26,670 nt of DNA from Paramacrobiotus richtersi (Eukaryota > Tardigrada > Eutardigrada > Parachela > Macrobiotidae): contig JAQGAU010000523.1 of assembly GCA_034698045.1 (NCBI GenBank), forward strand, positions 1 to 26,670, in the 5' to 3' direction. Position numbers and translations under genes: made by a program. The first letter of the stretch is position 1; the number at the start of each line of letters is the position of its first letter. The notes beneath the pieces were generated by a model. That model was not told the origin of the DNA, did not search any database, and saw nothing but the letters and a program-made list of their open reading frames with translations. This document shows, in pieces, positions 10,305-21,900 of this stretch.

Positions 10305-13300
10305 CTACATGCCGTGGGATCCTTGGATCTTGGTGGCCGGGACTCCCTGGGACGCCGGCTGCGCGGAAGGCGGCACGCTCAACCCGGCAATCTGCGCAAA
10401 CATAACCGCCACGTCAAGCAGTACTGCACTCGCTATAGAAAGACACGAGTGAACCTACCGCCGGCTGGACCAGCTTGGTGACGAGACGGTGGTGCTGCAG
10501 ACTAGACTGATCCACGCTGATCTGCACGGTCAGCCGGTCGAAGGTGCGCAGGGTCACGCCGTTGATACAAATCGACGACTCCTACCAATCCGTTCAATAG
10601 TCAACAGACAATACGGTAATGCGGTACAAGGACCTAACTTGCGCCTTACAATTACATAAGAAAAATTTCACTGAAATACACAAATGAAAATCAATCAAGT
10701 GTAACATTTACCGATAAGGACAGCGAATAATCACACTTGATTATGTCTAAATCAAAAAAAAGAAAATATTGAAAATTATACATGAAAGGACTCCATTTAT
10801 AACATTCTGTTCATTAGCATCCAGAAACGACCTAATAATATGAAGATAGAATACCAAGCTTTCATCCAGAAACTGCATGGTTAATATCGAGTATACAGAA
10901 GCGTTGTACGACGGATGATACGCCAGTACAAAGCCTTGGAGACGTACCTTAGGATTGTAGCGGAAGGGCAGCTGCTCCTGGTCGCTCTTGTCGGAGAGCC
11001 TGATGGTGCCCTCCTTGCCGTACTTGGGCACCAACACCTGCACCGCGTTGCGCCGCACCTGCAGCACGTAGGCCTCCTCGTCCACCAGCCGATTGTAGAA
11101 CAACCACTATACAACCACACATTCGTTCATACAGCTATGTTCACACGAAAAACTAACCACACGGACAATTTGACCGCCGAGCATATGGTGTAATGATCAG
11201 TACTCTACGGGCGTTATTTCGTTACTGACCTGGGTGTGGAGGGCGACGGAGGCGCGGCTGGCGTACTGCGCCATGCGGTGGCGGTAGTTGATGTTCTGGC
11301 ACAGCTTGTTGATAGCGGCCTTGTCGAGGAGCGCGGGGTAGGTGGCGTCCTGGCGGATGGCGGCGGCCAGCAGCCGGTGGACCATTACGTCGGCGTAGCG
11401 CCGGATCGGAGAGGTGAAGTGCGTGTAGATGGGCGTGGCCAGGCCGTAGTGCTGGAACTCGTCGAAGGCCTGCAGCGAGCCGCTGCAAAAGTAGACGGCC
11501 TGCATCATGCAGCGCGTCGTCAGGATGCGCAGCATCGTGTTGAAGTACGGCTGCCCGGGCAGGTAGGCGCGCTCCAAAGAGTCCGACAGCGCCTTGCCGC
11601 TGCTGGCTTGCAGCGTCAGTTTCTGCAAACCACACATCACAGTTTGCTGTTCTTTAATTAACTAAAGCTGCTTGAGCTTTTATTCATCGACATATTCATT
11701 ACTTTTTAGACAGTATACGTTGTGAAATCTTTATAGGAACAGGGAGTATAGTACTGTTCAGTGAAGTGAAGTGATCAGAACATATCTATTGTATTATTGA
11801 TCACGTTGTAGGAGGTACCTTTGATTTGGCGGCCCTGACGATAGGCTCGTAGTTGGCCAGGGGCGGCGCGGGTTGCCGGCGCAGCAGGGCATTCTCGGGG
11901 AACTCTTTGTAGATTTTCTCGGCCACGGTGATGTTGGCCAGCAGCATGAACTCCTCCACCATCCAATTTGTCTCCCTATTCAACACACAATCAATCATTC
12001 ACAGTTCCTGCTAACTTTATCACTCCTCTCACTTGAACACTTCGCTCTGCACATTTATGGGATCATGCATCTCGTTGTCAGTGTTGAAGGGAACCGTCAG
12101 GAAAATGGCACTGCAACGGAACAATACATTCAGCATCAACAATGAATTTTACGTGTTGCGAACTTACGACACGTAAAAGTGTCCTTTATCATGCAATCAG
12201 TTTAATTAAGAAACTTGATTTGATTGAGTGCGCAGCTATTTCTGCTTATTAATCAAACTGAATAATTTTACCCGCTCTCTATCCTTCGAGCGCGCATAAT
12301 TTTGGACAGCTTATTCAATCCTCGCAAGCCCAGCGTAACCGTATCCTGGAGATTCTCGTCATCAATCCGCATCTGCGCCTGCTCATAGGTCAAAGCCGCC
12401 TGCAAGGCCTCATTTGATTACCAAAAATATCGCCACAACTGCGTCGTCTTACCCGGGAGCGGATGACAGTCTTGGTGAACTGCTCACTGACTATCCGGGC
12501 GTCGGTCGTCATCTCCCAGATACAGGAGAAGGCCAGACGGTCCTCTCCGCTCCGCAGCGAGCACAGGTCAAAGGACAGCAGGTCGGGAAGTATGCCGATC
12601 CGCTAACGAATAATTTTTTGGTGAAGGCTACACACACCCCCTTTCACTACCATTGGCTACACACACGCCCTTTCACCCCCTTTGACTACACACACTCCTT
12701 TTCGGCCCGCCCCCTTTGGCTACATGCACGACCGTTCGCGCATTCTATCGCACTGAATCAGATTTACTGTACTTTATTTTGGTCATAAGTACTTATATTA
12801 TGTAAACAGGTATGTTTACTTTTACTGTCCAGCTGTTGTAAAGCAAGGTACTTTGACCTAGAGCAGATAATTTCCTGTGGTTCAGAACCTGGAGAGATAT
12901 AACAGCGCGTACTTCGAACCTTTTCCTTTTTCCTCACTAACTAGAGTTCATTCAAACACAGACAGGGGGCGGGACGAAAGGGAGCGTGAGTAGCCAAAGG
13001 GGCGACAGGGCGTGTATATTTCTTTTACTGTGCATGATCTCGATCTGTCTGGTGGTTGGCTTACCTTGTCGACGAGGTAGACGGTGGTGGCGCGACTGGC
13101 CGCCTCCTTGTCCATAGCGTTGTTGGGGCGCACGAAGTGGGTCACGTCCGCAATGTGCACACCAACCTACAAGGATGGATGTACAGTAATTAACTTCATC
13201 TTACATTACGAATCAGCATGCCTCCAAGTTTCCGTTGTCTAATGCCCGCAGATGCAAGGCGTCATTAATGTCCGTGCATCCCGGAGGATCGACGCTGCAA

Positions 13301-15660
13301 ATGTCCAAATGCCGCAAATCCGTCCGCTTGGCCACCTCCTACAAGAAAGCAATCAATATGGCATCGTCTTGTATACAAACGTGAGTGTGAAAGTCTGTGT
13401 ATGGGTCTGTTGGGTCACCTCATCCGTGAGTATCCAGGGCAAGGTGGGCAGGCAGGCGATGACGGCGTCGGAGAAGCGGTCGTGCTGGATGCCGTGCTCG
13501 CGGAGCAGCACCTCGTTCTCGGCGGCCTTGTCGCCGACGGCGCCCAGCTTGCGGACGTAGTGGCCGATGGGGATCTTGGAGGAGCACGGCCAGCTTTTCA
13601 CGGCCACTACGATGCGCTGCCCTTGCAGCGCCGCGCCCTGCTGCCCGTTCACAAGCACCCACGGGATGCGGTTGTCCTCCGGCACGAACACGTAACAGCT
13701 TGGCTGTGCAAACATCAGACGAAACAATCAGAACCACGTGTGGCCAACATCGACTTTTCAAGGTAGGGCAGCTGAAACACCTACCGTCTGCGACATCTTG
13801 GGACGGAGAACACCGCAGTACGTCCCCCAGTTGCGCTTGATGATGCCGACCACGCGTCCAGTCGGCTGGCGATCCTTCTTGGACACAGCCCGCTTCAGCT
13901 TCTCCATCTATCGTTTGATGAACATGAGCAAGACATCGTCAGCATACGGACAATGTCGCTTGGACCAACAAGCACCAGCAAGCACAATTAACGAGAAACA
14001 CCTGCCCACCTCATCTTCGAGTTTCTTCGCGGTCTTGTCTTTCTCCACCTCGTCCTCGTCCTCCAATACCTCCCGCTCCAGCACCAGGTTGGAAGGACAC
14101 GACCACTTGTCCTCGGTGAAGATCTCGATGGCGACGATGTCGTCGTTGACGGCGCGATTCAGATGGACACGTCCTTGAAGCAGCACCTACAACCATCAGA
14201 TCGATATAGTTACATACGTGACACGATCCCGAAAGAGATAGCGTCATCACTCACCAACTGATCCCGCCCTTCCACCGACACGGTTGCTTCCAGGTGGTTT
14301 TCGCGAGAGGCTTGGTATTTCCCTTTGTGATATGTCCCCGCTGTCAAGCCGCTCTGGATGATTGATGACTTGAGATGAGGCGGATAAAAAAACGTCATTT
14401 CCTTCTCCTCCTGTAAGCGAAACAACACATCACCGACTTGAACAGTCAGCATTCACATGCAAGCAGCAGAAAGGCACCTTTTATGACAACGTGTACAACC
14501 TGAAATGTGTACAACAACGATAAAGACGTACAAAAAAGTCTTTCGAGACAATACTAAAAGTAGTCCAGGTAATTGTCAGAATCACAAAGAATAGCACGGT
14601 ACCTCAAGGGTGGGAGGTTTGGGCAACAAATTGACCACAGGATCGGAGGCTGTGAGGAAAGCCACGTAATCGTCAACTGAAGAGAAAACAAGAGTTGCGG
14701 CTGCGTGACGGCCTGTAAGTAAAAGCCGATCCGTCGAATTTTACCTAAAAAGACCGGCGCTCCACTAGCGGCCAACATGGGTAGCTCCTTAGGCTCACTG
14801 GCCAGCAGCAGCGCAACAGGTGCCGCAGTGCCATTCTCCGCCTGCTGCTGGCTGCGCAAGTGCTCGGTGTGCCACCGGGCCGCGACGCCCACGGCGCGTA
14901 GATCCCGCTCCTCCTTGCTCTCCCCCGCGATTTGCTCGACGAAACATTCCCTACCATACGCAACGCACTCATCTTGCTAAATACGAACAAGCAAAAGCGA
15001 CAAACAAATCAACAAACATGCTATGGGTTTCTCAACGGACAAGCAAGTGATTACTCTGCTGCTTTTTGTAAGTAGTTACTGCTGCTTCATTCACAGTTTA
15101 AAAAAAATAATTTCAGTTCTGAATCTGAATAAATAATACAAATAATTCGCAAAGGAAAACATCCGTGCGTACGTACCTATGGAGTTCATTGGCAAAGCAG
15201 AAGATATGCTTGGACGGCTTGGCGTCTAGCTTCTCCAAACGCTCATACAGGGAGGAATGATTTCTTTCCACCTGGATTAAGTCTACACTTGTTGACACTT
15301 TACGCACGACTGCTACAACCATTTCAGCGCAAACCTCACCTCTTCGGCGACGGTAGACATAATGATGATATTCTTGATATCGGGACGCTCCAGGAAGGCC
15401 ATCTACGATGAACCCGACTTATTAAACTAAACCCATCACCAGGTCTCACTGCGGCACATGTACGAGTTCGCTCAGCGCACATGGTTCACGACAACTTGAA
15501 GGGTGGGGATAATGTGGTGCGCGTTGGGGAACTGGCTGGACATGGCCAAGTTAGGTTGCGCCTCCAGTTTGTGATACTGGGCACCACGAGGACAAGTGCG
15601 GCACACCATGCTGCCGCACGGAATATCGGTACGCAGAACGGAGTCCCAAGTTTCCAACAT
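10305..15660 (-). CDS. DIS3: exosome 3'-5' exoribonuclease DIS3/RRP44 with altered active sites
   Basis: Nineteen exons: 15660-15481, 15402-15340, 15271-15173, 14976-14745, 14676-14603, 14410-14255, 14186-14010, 13907-13785, 13703-13419, 13338-13222, 13166-13065, 12602-12453, 12399-12272, 12110-12033, 11975-11819, 11622-11230, 11106-10948, 10581-10459, 10391-10305. Phase is continuous and length is about 960 aa (human 958). Order: CR3 three-cysteine motif (CGSMVCRTC), PIN domain, cold-shock domains ([23 protein letters not shown]), RNB domain ([28 protein letters not shown]), S1 domain, short tail. In the family this is the catalytic subunit of the RNA exosome. Oddities: the RNB D-I-D-D is D-I-N-D near residue 488; the PIN motif PDTN is PTLQ; one intron is GC-AG. 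DIS3L was excluded by RNB and PIN similarity. The 5' end is uncertain: an in-frame ATG exists at 15678, and an upstream exon (15816-16318) could splice on. Confidence 0.9.
12666..13012. repeat. inverted repeat pair in a DIS3 intron
   Basis: Arms 12666-12717 and 12962-13012 are about 80% reverse-complementary by eye (both contain GCCC...CCCCTTTG, a CTAC...CACA/CACG block and CCCGCCCCCT). The left arm also holds an imperfect tandem repeat of GGCTACACACAC-CCCTTTCAC type from about 12626. The whole structure lies in the intron between DIS3 exons 13166-13065 and 12602-12453, so it should not affect the protein. It resembles a fold-back or MITE remnant; no target duplication was identified. Confidence 0.6.
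13167..13221 (-). other. probable GC-AG intron in DIS3
   Basis: The exon ends AAC TTG GAG and is followed by GCATGC rather than GT. Reading through gives TGA two codons later, and the next GT lies beyond that stop. The acceptor CTTGTAG precedes GTTGGTGTG, restoring the family sequence [13 protein letters not shown] in phase. The 55-nt size fits a short intron. Confidence 0.65.
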
Positions 15661-15815
15661 CTGCAGAAAATGAGACATCGTCGGCGAAAAACAGGGCAAC
15701 GCAGTTCATTTCTTAGATAAATAAATAATACCAACTACCGTCCATCTCAACCTCCACAGAGACATCCAAATAAGACTAGTAGGTATGTCAAGTAGAAGCA
15801 AAAAGGGTTACATAC

Positions 15816-16318
15816 CTCCTGGTATCTCCGCACATCCGCCATTCTGGGTATCGCAAGATTTACCGCCTCCATTTCCAATTCGGCGAACAACTTGTCCAAG
15901 ACTTGGCGCACATAAGGCAGGAGCAAGTAGTGCCAAAGTAGACGGTGATGGTAAGGTCGCTTAAAATCTAAATCCTTCACCAAGGCTGTTTTCCGGACCC
16001 GGAACGGATCCAGGGGGTCCGGATACAATAGTACTACCTGGCCACTCTCAGGATACCAGTACAGCAGCATCACATACAGCCCCATCGATGACACAAGTAG
16101 GACTTTTTCCCGTTTTGCATCCACTAAAGCCTTCCGCAGAACCTCATCCTTCGTACGTTCAAGGAGCTGACAAAGCGCCTTACTGCGCTCGCCCGGCAAA
16201 TCAACGAAAGATGGCTTGGACTTTGTTTTGCTCTGCTTTCCCTCGTGCAGGATTACAGGGAGTCGCACCAACTGTCCATCACGCACGATCAGTACAGTAA
16301 GTCCGGTATCGACTTTTT
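15816..16318 (-). CDS. 503-nt internal exon of an unrecognised protein, possibly spliced to DIS3
   Basis: An acceptor (TTTTAATTGCAG) precedes 16318 and a donor GTATGT follows 15816. Between them is a 167-codon open frame with amphipathic, protein-like composition, including GLYVMLLYWYPESGQ and RLLWHYLLLPYVRQVLDKL. There is no ATG near its start, so it is an internal or last exon. I do not recognise the family. It ends in phase 0 and the next downstream exon (15660, DIS3) begins in phase 0. No minus-strand polyadenylation signal lies between them, so an N-terminal extension of DIS3 is possible. Alternatively it reads on to a stop at 15747-15749, adding about 22 residues as the last exon of another gene. 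Upstream exons were not found; the region above is the tandem array. Confidence 0.6.
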
Positions 16319-16559
16319 CTGCAATTAAAATATAGAGCAAGATAGTTTTATACTGTTACATAGGCAACCGGCTGGAGCAAGACTGACTAGATCTACTACG
16401 GTATTACCAATGAATGCTTATAAGTGTTCTTTCTGTTAAAGCTTTGCGTCCTTTATGTTGTAATACGGCTTTGCGGTAGTCGGTTGGGCTTGTTATAGCA
16501 ATTAAACACATTATTCTAATTAAACATTTTACTCGGGCTGTGCTCACCGACGGTACACA

Positions 16560-18120
16560 GATATCGGCCACAGACTAGCCGTCACCTTGTCCCGTACCAT
16601 TAAAAAATTAATTTCGCTTTTTCCACACATATTTAACGATTCGTGTTAGCAATGTAAATAATTGCTGCTGCCGTAAGTAACCTTGTTTTGATGAGATTAA
16701 CCGGATTTCACGAGCTCGATTACACGACAGAAACTGCTCGGTTTTGGAATACCGCCAACAACAATTGTTACACGCATATAATAATTAGTCTTGACGTTAA
16801 TTTCCAGTAATAGTTAGGACCATTTTGCTATTTGGTGGTCACATTGGTGGCGGGCCTCGGATTGATCCTGATTTTGTACAGCCCTCCTACGTCCTTTACG
16901 CTTTGCTATAATCAGTTGGGCTTACTGGAGAAATTACACATACTTTTCGGGCAACGGCACAAGGCTCGCCAGCGGCACCCGACATCGGCAACAGAGTTGC
17001 GGCCGAAAAGTCCCGTAATCAACAAAAAATTAGTTTTCGCTTTTTCAACTTATAGTTAACGATGCGTGTCAGCGATGTGAACCATTTCTGCTGCTGTAAG
17101 TATCCTAATTTTAATGAGATCGATCAGATTTAGCCAGCTTAATTATCCGACTGAAACTGCTTGGATGTGAAAACGACCAGGTAAAATTGTCACACGAATG
17201 TAATAATAATTAGTAATAACTAGCCTTGACATTAATTTCCAGGAATAGTTAAGACCATCTGGTTATGATACGGCTTTCCTGTGGTCAATCGGCCTTGCTG
17301 TTCAAATTGCATCTTATTCGAGCAACGGTACGGGGCACGACGGCGGCACACCGGCATCGACAACAGACTTGTCGCCGCCGAGTCCCGTAATCAACAAAAA
17401 ATTAGTTTTCGCATTCTCCACTCGTATATAACGATGCGGGTTAGCTACGTGAACCATTTCTGCAGCTGTAAGTAACATTGGTTTACTGAGATTAATTAGA
17501 TTTCACGAGCTTAATTACTCAACTGAAACTACTTGGATGTGAAAACGCCCAGCTAACACGAATATAACGCCCAGCTAACGCGAATACAATAAAACGGTAC
17601 GGGGCTCAACGGCGGCACACCGGCATCGACAGCAGACTTGCCGCCGCCAAGTCCCGTGATCATAAAAAAATTAATTTGCGCTTTTTCTACTCATATTTAA
17701 CGATGCGTGTTAGCTACGTAGACCATATCTGCTGTAAGTAACCTTGGTTTAATGAGATTAATCAGATTTTGCAAGCTTAATTATTCGATTAAAACTGCTT
17801 CAAGGTGAAAACGATCAGCTAAAATTGTCACACAAATATTAAAATAATTAGTATTAATTAGTCTTGACATTATTCACCAGGAATAGTTAAGACCATCTGG
17901 TTATGATACGGCTTTCCTGTGGTCAATCGGCCTTGCTGTTCAAATTGCATCTTATTCGAGCAACGGTACGGGGCACGACGGCGGCACACCGGCATCGACA
18001 GCAGACTTGCCACCGCCAAGTCCCGTGATCATAAAAAAATTAACTTTTGCTTTTTCTAGTTATACTTAACGATGGGTGTTAGCTACGTAAACCATTTCTG
18101 CTGTTGTAAGCAACCTTGTT
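16560..18120 (+). repeat. five-copy tandem array with TATA-like, ATG and splice-donor core
   Basis: A core recurs five times, with the GTAAG donors at 16673, 17096, 17468, 17734 and 18106 (spacings 423, 372, 266, 372). Each core has an A/T string (AAAAAATTA), CGCTTTTTC-like sequence, a TATA-like element (TATTTAACG, TATAGTTAACG or TATATAACG), then ACGATGCGTGTTAGC-like sequence, ACCATTTCTGCTG and the donor. The stretch after the donor (TGAGATTAATCAGATTT...) is also repeated. A TTCCAG/CACCAG acceptor-like site followed by GAATAGTTA appears after copies 1, 2 and 4. Long blocks of copies 3 and 5 are nearly identical (17257-17370 and 17881-17994). The longest open frames are short and not conserved, so a coding role is doubtful. 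Confidence 0.75.
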
Positions 18121-18913
18121 TTAATGAGATTAGTCGGACTTTACGAGGCTAATTGAAAGGGGCATTTGCATGGGGTCATACGTAGCAAATGTGCAGAATT
18201 TGGCAGTGTTATGTTGGTCCATGTGGTGCACTGGCAACTGTTAACCTGACTTGTGTAAGTACCGTAAAGCGAAACCAACACCAAAAGTGGACAGACAACT
18301 TTTCGGTGGTCATCCGGTCACGCAAAACAAGCAATTTTGACTCCACTGACCGGTGGTTAGCACGATGACCACAGCGATGACTAACCTTGATAGCCCATAA
18401 AAAGCCATCCTTGTCCTGTTTTCATATTCTTGAATAACATTTGAAGGAAAGCTGCTGTTTACGGGCTCATGCCCATACGTGTCAAAAGTGACATGTAGAC
18501 TTCGACAGGATTGATCACTTATATGCTACGATACAATCAGCTTGTCTCAGTTGAATTGCCTCGTAATTGTTAAACGACACCTGGCATATTAGCGCCCGAA
18601 GGACTCCAAGAACCCAGAAAAGGACAAGAATGGTCATCTTTACTGACCAGCTTAAGCGCAGTAGTAGCCGTCTAGTCGTAATGGCATTTTTTTAATTGTA
18701 GAGCAACGTCTGTTCTTTAATTTACGATCGACTACGATGCTGTAGTCAATATAGGGAGGCCACAATGAATGTGGTCCCTCACCGTGCCATTTCGCACGTC
18801 GAAGTAAGGGAGTTGCTGGCTATTTTCTAGCATTAATTTCGACCGTGTGGCTGTGACACGGTTCTGCTGTCTGCACTTTGGTACACTAAACTAGAAGACT
18901 AAACCGCTGCGGT
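18121..18913. other. 3' flank of GCLC, no supported gene
   Basis: About 800 bases between the tandem array and the predicted GCLC stop. On the minus strand there are ATTAAA-type signals (plus TTTAAT near 18691 and 18717) that could serve GCLC. A local inverted pair (GGTGGTCATC near 18305 and GATGACCAC near 18364) is short. No exon is supported. Confidence 0.4.
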
Positions 18914-21900
18914 TCAACTGTACCGTACCTGAACTGAGTTGGTTGCACCGAAATTGGGTGGTAACGATGAAGGCAAGGTGGCCGGTGTCCCCTCCCTTTA
19001 TCCAATGCCAGATAATGGCGTAGAGGTCGTTCCCGGTGCCTTCGGCCTGTTCGTCTTCAACAAGATGACACAGAACCAAACACTGGTTCGGTATTTGAAA
19101 CTCCTGCAGCAGATATCGGCTATCAACTGAAGTCGCAAGACATCGAACGTTTCTGCCATTTCTTTACATACCTCATAATACTCGTCCACGCCCGGGGTCC
19201 TGACTCGCGTTACCCGTAGCCGCGGATGCATCAGGTTACCTTTCGCGATGGCCCGCATCAGGTCGTAATTGATCTTCTCGCTGATCCCCGAGTTAAAGGC
19301 ATACTCGGAATGGTGCAGCACAAAATCCCGCAGCCAGCGGGCTGTCGTTTGCAGTTCACCTGCAAACATCATCCACTTGATTAAGCTTAATCCAGTGCTA
19401 AATGCATTTATGGCACTACAACAGCTACTTCTCTCCAAATGTAAAAAGCGTTTGAAGAGCATTAAAATTCACAAATTTAATTCAGAGCCGAAAGTTAGCA
19501 ATTAATTACTCATCTTATGGCACAGGAATTATTTAATCATAAGCAGTACATTATTACATTAACACAACAAAGAAGTAAACCGAGTGAACATCCAAAACAT
19601 AAATACTGCAATAAATGCACGGTAATTATCGAGGAATATTGACAACTTGCAGTATTTTCGGATTAGTACAGATGGTTTAGGTTGTGAATGAAATTCTTAG
19701 AAATTTCTGCTAACAGCTATTGGCTTATGCTTGGTACAGCACTAATCCCTGCTGGTTGAGCTTGCTTAAGAAACCAACCCTTGAGAATAAAGGGCCCCTG
19801 AGCGTTCAGAAAAAATCATAAAAGAATAGTGTCATCTTGGCTGAACACATAGCACGGTACTATCAGGTGAAAGTAAAAAGTTCTGTAACTGTAGCATTTT
19901 CCGCCCAACGCAACAAAACCGGATAAGCACTTCAACTTTTTCCTACTGAAGAATCATTCATGCGTGCATTGCAAAGAGAATTTGTTCGAAAGAAGAGAAT
20001 GGTGCGTGACTTGAGCAAAATTTCTAGCTGCATGTGTACTTTAAGAAGTATTACATCTGTCCTTTCGAAATTTTTGCTTATAATGATTTTATTTTGTCCA
20101 CTCGCATGCAGTGCTTTGAAGAACGAATCGCTGAAATTGTGCGTATACTCATTTGTCTGTCGAAGCAGCCCTTGATTACTGAAATCCCGCTTCTTGGGTG
20201 CCGGAAAAATGTTGAAGTATAAACCCACCTTTCTTGAAAATGTATTCAAAATAATTTCACCAGCCGGTAAACTGTGGATATTTTTTTAGATACTTTCGTC
20301 CTCGTTACACCAAAACGCCAATTACGCAAGTCTTTGCGCTGAATCGCTGAATAACTCAGGATGAGTTATGTTTTTGTAGAATGTTCTCGGTTGATTTATT
20401 GAAGAAAGCTGGGCCTTGCTGCAGCCAGAATTGGTTGCTTTACACAACAATTGCTGCTTGATCCACCTTAACTCACGCAGCGCTTCAGCCAAGTTATATT
20501 TATCAGCGAGGGTATGCCCTTTCGAAATCGAAAGAAAGGCTTTGGATTATCAAGAGTAATGTCTGACAAACCAACTGACCTATATCGGCGGCGTTTTTTT
20601 ATAAACGCATGGTATATCAGTCGAAAATGCTTTTTATCGTTTTTCTAACCATGTGCTCAAATCCCAAGGAGCCCCGGCAGATAAAATGTTGTGCGCGGTC
20701 AAAGTTAGCCGCCATCGCCGTCCGCGACCATTGTTGTCGACATAAACGCACTGCACTACGGCTCACCATCACATCTCGCAACACTGTAATAAATCGGCCA
20801 AGACGTAGGACATAGGCAGATTTATCGCACAAATGAATTTCCATAACATAGAAAGTAATACACTTCTGTTAACGTTACTGAACATTGCGACGTGTAAGAA
20901 ACTCTGGTAAATATTGACAATTATGGTACGAATCTTGAACCAGTCCTTTAACTGGAATTCAGGATTCCATTCCGACAGCGAATACACAGCTCCATTGATA
21001 AGCTGTTCAATCGCTTTTGTAATGCTTGGTACAATCCTAGTACAAGGGCTCATGTTTACAGTCCTGCGAGATGTGATGGTAAGTCGTAGCGAAGTGTGTT
21101 TAAGCAGACAACAATGGTGGCAGACGGTGACGGCGGCTAACTTTGACCGCGCACTAGCTTTGCTACTGCCCTTCTTCTACTATTTCTCCTCTTTTTGTTT
21201 TTATATGGTAGATCAAAGAAACTTGTATATTGAATAAATTAAACCTACTCGAATGGATTGCAGGGAGCTGACCTGCGAGGTTAGTTGCAAAACTTTTTAC
21301 TTGGACCTCGTATAGTAACGCTGTCTAATCCGCCGAAAACAGTTAACTCAATATAGCGGTATTGATTTGGAATCTTTTCATTACAAGTCACAACTACAAA
21401 GACAATACGCCAGGACTACTGTACTGATAACAGGAAAAGTTTTGATTTCGCAACAGTCAAAGAACATAATTATTATGACTAGAAAATGCAACTGACATAC
21501 CTGAGGCCTTTTTGCGCATAAAGCGCAGGTACGTTTGCAGTGTGCAGCTCGTCTCCCCATCCAACTTTACGCCCTTCAGATAGTCCTTAATCAGCGGGAT
21601 CAAACCCGGAAACACGTCGGGTATCCCATTGAAAATTTGGTTAACTGTCATCTTCATGTACTCGTCCTTGAAGGGTTTGGCACATTTTTTGTACGACGGC
21701 GGCTCAATTGATCCTACAAAAATCACACCTTTGGTCAGTAATCACAACAACCTTTGGATCAGAATAACCAAACTTGTATATAATCATAATACTAAATCTG
21801 CCATTTTCACACTTCTGCATTTTGAGTGAATTCGCTATACATATTGATACGGAAACATTGCCGAATTAAAAACAATTTTTTATTTTATTGTTGAACTTTG

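Noticed and set aside
11236-11661. 141-codon plus-strand open frame
   Set aside because: It is antisense to the GC-rich DIS3 RNB exon 11622-11230, whose minus-strand translation matches the family almost end to end.
10305-15660. Identification as DIS3L (cytoplasmic paralogue) instead of DIS3
   Set aside because: The inactive PIN suggested DIS3L. However, the RNB, cold-shock and PIN-distal residues ([25 protein letters not shown]) and the CR3 spacing fit DIS3 better.
16560-18120. Tandem repeat considered as a CRISPR array
   Set aside because: Units are 270-420 bp, strongly diverged, in an intron-bearing eukaryotic genome; spacing and repeat length are wrong.
20617-21237. Two open frames sharing a [11 protein letters not shown]-like peptide, considered as a small gene pair
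   Set aside because: They are the two arms of one inverted-repeat element read outward; the similarity comes from the repeat, not from coding constraint.
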